The notes beneath the pieces are model-generated. The model worked only from the letters and a program-made list of their open reading frames with translations, made no database searches and was not told the DNA's origin. Of a DNA stretch of 64,000 bases, positions 11,501-23,500 are shown piece by piece (within the stretch, counting starts at the first letter, position 1; each line of letters begins with the position of its first letter). The position numbers were made by a program, and so were the translations under genes. This DNA comes from Halichondria panicea (Eukaryota > Porifera > Demospongiae > Suberitida > Halichondriidae), in the NCBI RefSeq assembly GCF_963675165.1, contig NC_087378.1:3231310-3295309 (forward strand). The letters are read 5' to 3'.

Positions 11501-14500
11501 GCTACCATGCAGTTTCCATGTGCTGCCTCTGGAAAATTGACAATAGTCATTGTCCCAACAATCAGCCTCATCCTCTCCAAACTAACGGCACGGACTGTGG
11601 AATCTACGCCATAGCAAACGGTCAGGAGCTCTGCGCGGGAAGAATTCCAGCAAGCTGCTCTTGGGTTGGACACAAAATGAGGGCCCATCTATTGAAATGT
11701 CTGGATGTTGGAAAACTCACAAGTTTCCCAAGGCATTAGCGAAAATCACCCTACCTCTGTAATTTTGCACAAGAAAATTCTTACTGCCCTCCACTGCACC
11801 AAGAGGAAGTACGACATAGGTTGACCTTTTGCTATAATGAGTTACTCCCGTATTGCATTCCTGCAGCATGACAGGATGTCACGCCCACATTTACCTAAAG
11901 GAGGTGCGGCCTCACGTTATTAAGTTTCCTCAAGTTTCCCGGAAAAATTATGTGAGTATACGGAGAAAGAACAGAATATATACGGAAGCACAACACCAAA
12001 ACTTGCTCTTTTAGCTAGCTAAAAGACTACAAACGATCATAGTACTCCACAAGTTATAGTATGGTTTGATGATAGTTAGACCAAGTTAATAAGGAGGACC
12101 GCACCCGGCTTGCACATGCGCAGATCATATTTCTACCTCGTGTCTTCATGATCAGGCTCGATCACTGCTGTCGATTTCATCTTTGGCTTAAAACTCTCCC
12201 CTTTGACCTTAAATAAGTCCTAGCTATGGCGGACGACACTCCCCAACCGCCAGTGATCGACAAAGAACTCATCAAGACCGCTCTGAGTGAGCTACTTCTC
12301 GACATCCCTGCTTTTAGAGCATTTGCTACTAACCCCAGAGAAAGCAGGGGAATCCTCAAGAACAAACCAAGACCCTCTGGGTGAGTACTTAGAATAGCAA
12401 ATTTACTTGGGTAATAATACTTGGCAGCCTAGGTAACATAGCATAATGAGTCACAACGTACCGTGAGCGGTGGGAGTAGAGTGAGAAAAGAGTGAGAGAG
12501 AGTCACAATGTACCGTGAGCGGCGGGAGTAGAGTGAGAGAAAAAAAAATGTGGCGGGAATGAGGGCCCCCGCAGTGATAACGTGGGGCTAGAGTGTGAGC
12601 AGAGTGATCTAGGTCTTTGAGTCAACCGGGTGAGACCCGTGTTAGGAAAACATTGCACACAATATGGTTGCAAACTGAGCACCTAACCCTCTGACCCCCC
12701 TTGCACAGGAGGCAACCCGGGGGATGTGAGTGACCTGAACTTGCCTATTATAGGTAGTGGAGACAGAGATCGACCAGCAACACCCGTAGTAAACCTCCCA
12801 CCAGAGCTCGGAACGGTCCTCGGGGAAGCGTTGCCCATGGTCCCAGTCAGGCTGGTAAAAAAAATTATTAAGGGCGAGTTTGTGGACATGAGCGAGCTCC
12901 TCAAAGATAATATGGAGGTCCTCAGGAGGAGGAAACAAGAGAGTGACGGGATCCCCGTACCCTACGAGCAAAGAGCGAGCAGGAGAGAGGTCCCTGACAT
13001 ACTGAGATGGGTATACAAGCATTTAGCCTTTATGCGGCGGTGGTGGCAAGTCAGCACCCGAACAAAGCTAAGGAGTTAGTTGTTTGTTTCCCATATACAT
13101 GGGAAACAAACAGCGGCCCTATACACTCTTTGTCCCCCATGTACATGGGGACCAAATAACGTACCACTGCACTATTTGTTCCCCATAATTATATATGGGA
13201 GACAAAGAGCGGCCCTACACTCTTTGTTCTCCATATCATAAAATATAGAAACCAAATAGTGTACCCCTACACTCTTTGCTCCCCAAGTATTTGGGGAATG
13301 AAATGGTAAGAGTGTAGAATTGTACCATCCCGTTATTACTTTGTGTAAATTATGTATTTAGTTACAGATTTTCTTGTCAGGTGCACTGTGAATCTTAAAC
13401 AGTGTATGTGTACAATTACATGCATGTTACGGGTATAATTATTTTAAGGTTATAAACTTTCGTGTTTTTTTTTAACGGTATTTTCGCGAAAGTTTATACC
13501 CTCTAAATATACCCGCTATAATTATACGGTACAATATTATCGCCACACTTGCTTGGTATTGCAGTGCAGCTTGGCCAGAATATCTAGTCGGTCGCGAGAA
13601 AATGGACGCTTAAAAACTATACTTTCGAATCTAGTGACTAATTTTGCGGTTCTGTCTCGAGGATAATGAATCATTATGTTCTCTATTTAAGTACAATTCT
13701 GCCAAACCACACCCGTAATAACTACAACCTAGATATATTGGGGAAACCAATACTGGCCAGTATACGGAATAGCGAGTCAGCCGCATTACAGGGTGAGTGT
13801 GTGTAGTAAAATATGCATCTAGCTAGCAATCCGTGCCAAACTAAAATTAATGGCCAGTGCATACTTCAGAGAGCCGGAATAGCTAGAGTACTGTACCATA
13901 GTTAATCGTCGAACTGCCCGTCCCCTACTATTGCCTGAAGTCCTGTGGAGGCCTAATTGCAGCGCCTACTATTAGGCAGGCGTATAATTGGGTCAAACAT
14001 CAACATGATGCAATGTGCAGCTATCAAATAGCTATAGCTAACTTAAAAAACAAGACTTAAAAGTTAATAGTACTAGCAATAGACCTATATACAACGTTGT
14101 TACATCGTCTATCTTAGAACAGACGTCAAGCGTTCAAAATGAGACTTTTTCCACTGAACACCAGAACACATGGTCTACTTCCAGCTCATTCTGTGATCTG
14201 TAACTGTACAGAAGATGGAGCTGTGTCGTTTTCACAGAAAGTGCCAGCGTAACTCTCTTGGATTGGCGCTTGCACGGTTCAGTAGCCACATAATCAAATA
14301 TCCGCCCATCCTATGTTTAGCCTAAGTGAAGCTATCAAAAACAGGTAGGCGGTTCAACGGTTAACTACGATATATATGTATTTGTTATCCCTGTTTTGCA
14401 TTACTATAGTTATTGGTAGCCGTCTCTGATCACTTATGTTTGTACCATTGGTGTAAATAATTATTTTGTTACCACATTCAGGAAAAATCATGCAATACTA

Positions 14501-17500
14501 AGAGGCTCCAAAAAGGATGCAATAACCTGTCACGGAGTGCCAGGCCAGTAGCCGAAAGTTACATCAATCAGGAGCCGAATATAGCCGTGACTGTTTGGTA
14601 CAACAATCAGGTGAGATTACCAAAAGTAATAATTACGTAGATACCAGTACAGATGTATAATTATGATAAAGAAACTATTGCAGTTTATGTACATGTACAC
14701 ATGCACCTAGTCAATGTTTTATTGTGTGTTCGCCGAGTGCATTATACGTAACCGAGAGCCTATATCTGAGTGTACCAGCATTAAAACCCGGAATCTTGGC
14801 TGTGTTTGTAACTTAAAGCACGGTTATGTGACTAATTTTTGCTATGCTGGTTGGCTGGAGATCATGTGATCCAGACATACTTAATTTCATAGTGTGCAAC
14901 ATTGAAATTTTGTCTGTGTGTCATGGACCGGCACGATGTTAGTTTTTTGTACTCATGACCCTTTACCAACTTTTACGATTAATTCACATGGGCACAAGCT
15001 ACACTAAGCTCAGACAAGACACAAGGCAAAATACAGACGCTTATTGTCCCACTAAATCGAAACGCCACTAAAATGAAAAGTAGCCAATAATGGGCGTGGC
15101 ACCTAACTCTATCCCTAACCCTAACCCTAACCCTAACCAGGAGCCCATAAATAAGAGAAGGAGCGGCTGACTACGGGGATCACGTTTCGTAAGTGGTTAT
15201 GACCGCATTTCCATATATGCAAAGTCACTGTGATTGAATCCCTATATACACGTGTTATACGCAATACATGCAGGGCTGAGGTTTACAAGCACTTAGTCGC
15301 TTCCATAAAAGGAGGTGCGGTTTCACCGACAATTACGAAATGTGATCCCTGAGTGTACGTTGAAGTTAGCCGCTCCTTCTCTTATTTATGTGCTGCTCCT
15401 GCCCTAACCTAGTCCATTTTCACCCTTGGTTTCCGGTTTTTTCGTTTTAGTGGGACTACAGCCGCTAGACACTATTGAGGCCACAGGCAAGACACAGAGC
15501 CACAACTGGCTAGCTACAAGTATACTACTTAATGCACCGTTGCGAGTGCTATACACGATGCTTTGAGAACTTTTGCGAGGCCAGTAATATCCGTAGAGCA
15601 CGAGCGTGAAATGGTGAATTAACTGGTTTGTAGTTTGCAGCTTCTTGCAGCTACCATGCAATAGCTATCGCTCTAGTATAGAGCTGACTACTAAGTAGAA
15701 TAACAACCTTCTACGAACAGATGTTACTATTCCTGATTCTGGAGAGACTTCAATGTACTGGTAAGCAAAACTAGCCTTTAGGATCAATAACGGTATACTC
15801 ACCTCAAACCTTTAATTGCTTCCAGAAGCGGGGGCGTAGCCTTATTGCATGCTCTACTAACCGTAGTAGCTAAATAACCTAGGATTTGCGCTTATTATTT
15901 TGTTTGACGGTAGAACCAGGAAGTTTGTTGCATTGCAACCGTTGATCAGTTACAGCTGGAATACACAGACACACACAGACACAGACACACACACACAGTC
16001 AGCTTTACCGTATCCCTCGTGCGGCTACGCCTCGAGGCATAATAATTATGTGACTGCATGGAAAAATGATACTATACTGTGATGAAACTGGATGGATGAA
16101 AACAATGATCCAGTGAATAAATAATACAATTTAATGATGGATGGATAGTTGATTTGGTTGATTCTGCTTACACCGGATACTGTGTGGCGATGTCAACCAT
16201 TACCCAAGGCAGCTTGCTTCGATAGAGGAGTTAAAATGCAGTCGCTCTCCCCCCCCCCCGCATCCTCTTGAGCTTGATCTTAACTATTCCAGTAGCTCTC
16301 AATGTTTTGAGTGTGTACACCTGTGACGCTGTTCACAAACTCAATGCTGTATTGACTGTGCCATACATGGGAAGCAAATATTATTTTGTTATTATTATTA
16401 TTATTACAACAATCAGCAACGATGCTACACTCAGGCTATTGTAAGCAGCCCAACAGTATCACTGTGCCTGGATTCATATAGGCAAGAGCTCTTCTATCTG
16501 CCACTATATAACTGGACAACGCCAGTGGCAGGGTTTGTTGATGTGTCAGCTAACCCAAACACCCACAAGTCACTCCTGGGTCACCTATACCCTGTCCACC
16601 CTAATGAAATACAGTGTTTAAGATATAAACAATTTTACCATAATCAAAGGTCAATTAGCTACTACATGCAATAAGGCTACACCCCCCGCTTCCAGAAGCA
16701 ATTAAAAGTTGGAGGCGAGTACTGTATATCTTCTAATTTATCGGACAGCAAAAAATAATTATTTTGGAAATTGTCCGGGTATAATTGGAACATATTTTTA
16801 TAGAGCATGCGAAGTGTTCGGAATAATTAGAACAAGCAAGCAGCTGTGTGCGAGCTATAATTATAGCTAAGTTTAATAGAATAGTGTGCGACTGAATAGT
16901 TGCACTAGCTATCTAAAACTAGCTACACAAAGCTATATAACTGCAGCACTCTAAGTCTTACTTGCCGTCTATGAATGTAGCTCAACTTTTCAAAGTATTG
17001 TCCGGATATTTAGTAATATTAAAGCACTGGAGTGTCCGTTGTATTAGAACAACGAAAATTGCCCAAAAGAGTGTCTGGGGTGATTAGAAGTGTCCGATAA
17101 ATTAGAAGATATATGGTATACCGTTATTGATCCTGCCTTTATAATTATACTCTAGAATAATGTCTTTGTTTGCAAGATAACATGCTAGAAGCTTATAGAA
17201 TCACTTAGCTGTACTCGTATTGCAACCATGGAGCAGTTGTATATATAGCTATTATAAAATTCTATGGCTTAAATTATTTTGACCAACAGACCAAAAATGC
17301 CAACCACAGAATAATAGAGCAAGGTCTGTGGTTTCTATACAGTTGTAGATCCTTCTATGGCGGCTGTCTGTAATCGGTGGACTGAACTGGACTTTGACCT
17401 GACTATTGCAACACTAATTACATTCCTTTTCCTCTAACAAGACCACACTAACAAATAATTATGATTGTAAAAACATAACACATGTATAATAAAAGCACCA

Positions 17501-20500
17501 CAGGTGCTGATGCCTCGGTGGAGATGCCAAAGCTATTTAACATAAAGCTACTAATAGCTATACACATGACGAAAAATTTTTCAATTTGCTGCATGCAAAC
17601 TCAAAGAGTGGGTAATGATCGACCATGATTGTTGTTAAAAACGATCGATGCCAAAGCTAAAATTAATGGCTGATAGTAGAAGCAGAGCCTTGCAGCTCTC
17701 TTCTCACTCTTGCAGCTACCAATAGCTAGCGTTCTAGTGCAGAGCTAATTACTAAGTAGAGTAGCAACACTCGGTAAACAAGTTTGGCTACGTGCTCTTC
17801 TGAAAAGGCTGCAATGGCATTCCAAGTAACAAACTAGGCATAACTCGAGAACGAAGCATTATTTTGCAAATCCACGAATTAAAACATGACTATAGAAGCC
17901 TATAGAAACTCTCTTACTTGCACTTCATTGATCCTTAAGCAGCTGTAGCAGTCTACACACACACACACACACACACACACTACCGTATACCTTGCTCATG
18001 CGCACTGAGGCATAATTATGAAGAAAATAAAACACATATTTTTACCTCATAGACTTAGCTACATTACAAAACACCTAATGTAGCAAGAACAAAATGTTTG
18101 TCTTCAGGTTTTGTAGCTTAAATTAGAGTCTGCATGCAGGATGGAAGAGCATGTTTAGCTTTCGTATAGGACATGCAGGTAACTGCATGGTTGCTTTGTT
18201 CCTGGGAGCATACTTGCTTATTTGCACCACAATTAATTGGAGCTATAGAACTGTTGTTTAGTCAAACATATAATTATAGGCTAAATTGAAATGGTACATT
18301 GATCGACAAAGCGTGTCTGCTTCTCTGTTGAGCCGTGGAGAGTGAATATTCACCATTTTTCATAGCGTACTAAGAGTCTGTGTGCATGCTCCTGTTGTAC
18401 TTTCATGAAGCCGTTGCACATACACACTAAGTGTTTCTAGTACACAAACAAGACGGATGAGCATGCATGCACCCTCCGCTACTTGTATCAGATCCGGTCA
18501 TAGTAGATACAAATTAGTATGTTCCTGTACAAGGAAATCACTGGAAAAAGGTGGTGCTGTTTCTGGAGGGGTTTGAAGGGCATGAATGTTCCTGGTGAGC
18601 AGGGAAATAGAGACACGCCTATGTTCAATTGTCATGCAGCAAGAATGCTATACATAATTATAATTGTTTTCTTATTATCACATTATAATTTGGGTGTTTT
18701 TGTAATGTACATGTATACAGCTAGATCTATGTTCTTCATAATCATTGTCTACAATCATAATTATTATTTGTCATTGTGCATGGTCTTGTTATGAGGAAAA
18801 GGAGTAATTAGTGTTGCAGGTCAGAGTTCAGTCCATGCAGCAGTCCAGTCCACAGATTACAGACAGCCGTCTATGACATTTGTTAGCATAGTTTTATTTC
18901 CTTTCATCTTTGTACAAAAAAAACTACAGACAAGACACCGACTCTTAATTGAGGCCACAGGCAAGACCCATACACACAGACACTTTTATGCCACAGATAC
19001 ACATGCAGAAAAACTTGTGTTGTCTTGTGATATATATAAATAAACCTTGCTTGGTCCACAATATTAAATATTAACAAGCCAAATTACTTTACATTAATTT
19101 GGCCAATCCATATCTGTGGCATGCAGCTCAGTCTCAGCTATTGTCCCAGAGTCACTATAGCTAACTAGAGCGGTGGGGCTGACTGCATCAAACAATTATG
19201 AACTCAACCGCTTCCGCTCGCCCCATGACACTTTGTGTCACTCTATTAATAAGTATTATTATAATTATAATTATTTCTGATATAATTATAGCCATACCAC
19301 ATGCCGGGTGCTGCTCTAAATGCGTTTCATACCATTCTGTTGAGAACGGCTACCGGGGATAATTCTTTGACAATGACTGTCAACAATCACCCCCTTCCTC
19401 GTAGCCTGTCTGTACAAGTAGTGGATACTGCAAACAATGCTACTGGTTTTGGAATAGGAATTTTAGTTGTTTTCGGTTTCAGCTTTCTACTAGCCAGTTT
19501 TGTACTTTTCCTAGTGAAAGAAAAAGAAACCAAAGTAAGTTTTTCTGCTGTTCACTTGTAAAACCATTATATGGAGGTAATTATACGTGCTCTGGTTGCA
19601 GGCTAAGCATCTGCAATTTGTCAGTGGCGTATTTCCTTCAAGTTATTGGCTGGCTACGTTTGCTTGGGATCTACTGAATGCATTCGTACCTGTTCTTGCG
19701 TCAGTAATACTTTTTGCAGTTTTTCAAGTAGAGGCATTCACCGGAGAAGGATTGGCAGCAATTTTCGTTCTTCTAGTAAGCTTGTTGTGCATGATCTTGT
19801 GACTTAATTAATTTGTTTTTGATTGCCAACATCAAGGTGTTGACCTGCTGGGCCTGCATCCCCTTGACATATGTGCTCTCATTCCTGTTCAAAAATGCGT
19901 TAGCTGCCTTTGGTGTTCTTGTGCTGCTGTTCTTCTTTGTTGCAATGGTCAGTATACCTATATATCGAAATTTTTTGCTTCCGTAATAAAATTATTTACA
20001 GCTAACATTGACAGCAGTGTTTCTTGTGGCTCAAAATATTGGAACTCACGAAGCGGACATCATTCATTACATTTTCCTCATCTTTCCAACATATGGGTGC
20101 GCAGAATGATCTATATAATTTATGTGTGTAAAAATCATGTTTCTTTCGTGTTACGTATATAGACTCTCTGCTGCGTTCAATGATCTGTATTTAAATCAAG
20201 CAGCTAAGCAAGTGTGCAGCACACCTCAAGGTCAATTGTAAGTTGTAGTAAAAGATAGTGTACAAAACTGTGCTCACGTATATACTGGTGTTTATAGGAG
20301 TGATTTTACTTGCCAATAATTATTATGCACTTTAAGCTCCCGTGCTACACCATAATTAATTAGAAATGGTACAAATGTATGCAAAGGATTTTTAGTCTCG
20401 ACTATAATTATTGTATATCTTTGATGATCACAGGATTTGTGCAAACAGCACTGAACTTCGATATGTAGAAAATCCATTTGATTTTGAACGACCAGGTATT

Positions 20501-23500
20501 GGTGTTGTGCTGTTGTACATGTTGATAGAAGGATTCATTCTACTTTGGTTCACACTCCTGCTTGAGGTGAGTATGACTGTCGAGAATTTCATTCAATTAC
20601 TTCTTTTATAGCGCAAATTTTTCTATCCGGAGTTGAGACGTTTACTATCTTTGAAGCTTCTGAAGAATAATATTGATCATGTTGATCGCTCTGAAGTGCG
20701 ATCACCCATAGCCGAGGTCAGTTATTAATAATTATACATGTATAGGATTGGCAGCTAGAGCATTTATAGTTTTTTGTTTAGCAATGTTGCACGTACATGC
20801 ATGTATGTTTAAGTTATAGTTGTGACACATGCACGAGTGCTGCGGCCCTCGGGCCTAAGTCACTACTGAGCCAATATATCCCATGTGCGCACGAGTGAGC
20901 TGTGTAACAACTGATTTGTTGCATTCCTTGTGCATTCCTTTCCGTGTACACATCACTCCTTTTATAGGACAACTAGTTTCAACTACTTGTGGTGGCTGTG
21001 GAATGCTCCAGACGCATGAAAAACGTTTTCTGCCTACCACTGAATCTGTTTAACAGTGTTATACTATAACGTTTAAGGTTACTGGGTGGAGGGTGGGCTT
21101 TAGGTAACTTCAGCCATACTATGCCAGTATCTAGATAGTGGCACAGTTCAAGGCTTGACCTGTTCCATATGGCAGATATTGGCACAGTGTTTCCTTTGAT
21201 CTGCCCACTCAAAATGCAACAAACTGTTATATACAGTTGTATCTCTGCAAGGAAAGACCAAATCTGAAACTGGCTCAGCTTGAGCCCTTTTTAAATGTGG
21301 GGTATGCATGAATGTCCAAAAATGTTCGCATGCATAAAATAATATTGTTACCTGAAGAATTTCACTAATTATACCGCATTTTATCTGACTGAGTAAAGTA
21401 CATGTATAAGTGCGAGTGAGTGTATAAGTGCATGAGTGAGTGTATATATAAGTTTCTCGAGGAGCAGTTTCTCTGTTTCTCTTTGCAAAAACATCGAGTT
21501 CAGCGGATAATTTGCAACAAACAATTTCCACCCGGATTACATTTTCAGATTTGCAAACACTTATGAAGCAGATAACCTCTCTGGTTCAACTTCATTTACA
21601 TGTAATTCCGCCATCTTATGTAACTGTTTGTGCATGCGCAGATATGTTAATACACGCCGTTACCTGTCATATATACAACTGCATGTAGCTAGACTGGCTG
21701 TACAGTTTAACTGTACAAGTGCAGTGCTACAAACATTTTTTAGCATGCATGCAGCGTCTGTATTTTTTCAGCACTATTATAATTATGCCATAATCGTGAC
21801 AATTTGTACCAACGTCATTAACAGTCTAAATCATGCAATACTGTATTTTAAGCTCAAGGTCCACAATTTTTTCAGTAATAACCAGTTCAAACGAATACTC
21901 TCTGCATGATGACATAATTATTATGCAGTGCATGTGGAAAATATTATAACTGATATCTTTTATGGTGTCATTGTATAGTGTTTTAAGTGTATCTATACAA
22001 GATAACAATAGATGCATGCATGTATACACAAGTCTTTTCCTCTCAGTTAGATAAAATAATGTTATATACTGTACTTAACCGTCGAACAGCCCATAATAAT
22101 TATGTTTTGATAGCTACATTTAGGGGGTGGGCGGTTTGATTATGTGGCTACTGAACGTGCAAGTGCCCACCTAACTCAATTAACACCTTGTCAGTAAATC
22201 AACAACACATCACCGAGATATAAGAAGGGAGAGGGAGGAGAAACGCTACGTAAATAGCATTGACGATCCGCAATTCGGTCAACGTTTTCTTCTTAATATC
22301 CTCCAGCCCATGCTTCTAGCTGTAGTACTATAGGCTATAAACTAGCTACTGAGCTCTATGTATATTAGCAATGCCTTCACCTATTGGCCTCTAGAGGGGA
22401 GTGAGCAGAGAGAGATGGCCTAAAAAAATTGTATAGAGCAATCGACGAGGGAGGAAGGCTTTTGAACTACCTTCAAAGGAAAGACTCCTCCAGTGGCAAA
22501 GAAAACGAGAACTAGTTTAGTAGTGTGCTGTATTATGACTTGTGCACAAAGCTCCTGTAGTTTCCTTATGGGTTCTGTTTATTTAATTAACACCTATAAA
22601 TTAGGTTTGCAGGAAATCTTACTGATAAGAACGTTAATTTTCCAGGAAACGTTAGAACGTTATGCGCGGTCTGCAAACGAAGCCCTAACGATACGTAATG
22701 CGTGAATAACGAGAAGCTAACGCGTTATAACGTTTAACTTTCAGTTGACCTGTACTATATATAGTGAAACAGTTACAACAAGGTAGCAGCAATAGTTAGT
22801 GAGACCCCTCCAAGCAGTAAAAAGCAGCTTGGACAGGCAAATTCTTGAGAGGAGCTCTGTCTGTACCGTTGAGTATTCATTCCAGTACAGTCACAGATAT
22901 GATAGAGAATTATGGAAATGCAGCAAAGTTCTGTCGTAAAATACTGTGCCGATACGATGAACCAACTATCAATTAATGAATACAAAGAGACATTTACCTA
23001 CATTCAATCATTGATATAACTTTCTAAATGGGTACACAAAGAGTCTGCTTTTCAAAACCTGCTTACTAAGACAAAAATGAATATTACTTACCAACCTAAA
23101 GCCAAGTGGCTTTGATTTTGCTTGCATACAATGCCCAGCTATACTTAAAAAGAGGGAATCATTAATATTTTGGGCTGTAGTCACAGCCTCTCCTTGTAGA
23201 AAGTACACAAAGCCACTAGATAGAGCCGAAACAATAATACAACACTCAAAAAACTGCCTTTGAAAACGTTCAAGCTCTTGGTAGATACACAACGCTTATA
23301 TATGATGCACATACAGTAGGCATGGATGATCAGCACAGGACTAGGAGTCCCAGTGGGGAGCTATGAATGATAGTAATAAGATTTCCCGCTGGGTTAGCGG
23401 CGTGGTGTCTAGAGGCGAAACACGGATCGACTTCTGGCATTACACAGAAGTGATTGTGCGCACGTGCTCCGTTTCCCATCCCTCTCCCTTCTTATATCTA

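Larger units (their letters stand above)
11015..13340. mobile_element. Element with palindrome-string terminal inverted repeats
   Basis: Array 2 (about 11037-11262) and array 3 (about 13085-13320) are inverted copies of each other, including the outer blocks ACACTCTTACCATTTCATTC near 11039 and its complement near 13290-13315. The outermost ends are GTTATTACTGGGTGACG on the left and CATCCCGTTATTAC on the right, which are only partly complementary. Inside are a RecQ/Ulp1 relic (11355-11820) and a gag-like relic (12226-13079). The element fills most of an ABCA intron. No transposase is recognised. The boundary is uncertain by some tens of bases. Confidence 0.75.
15770..17150. repeat. Inverted-arm element, one arm interrupted
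   Basis: 15778-15850 (GGATCAATAACGGTATACTC, TTGCTTCCAGAAGCGGGGGC) recurs inverted at 16655-16720 and 17118-17150. The right arm is split by the TATCTTCTAATTTATCGGAC element at 16723-17113. Between the arms (16040-16650) lie a C-run at 16249-16259, a TTA run near 16389-16406, and no gene. Confidence 0.6.

Noticed and set aside
12642-13022. Minus-strand open frame opposite the gag-like relic
   Set aside because: Its composition is explained as the complement of the plus-strand coding relic, and it has no recognisable motif.
15113-15137. Possible telomere or chromosome-fusion site
   Set aside because: There are only about four hexamers, lying within a MITE arm in an intron of an otherwise continuous gene.
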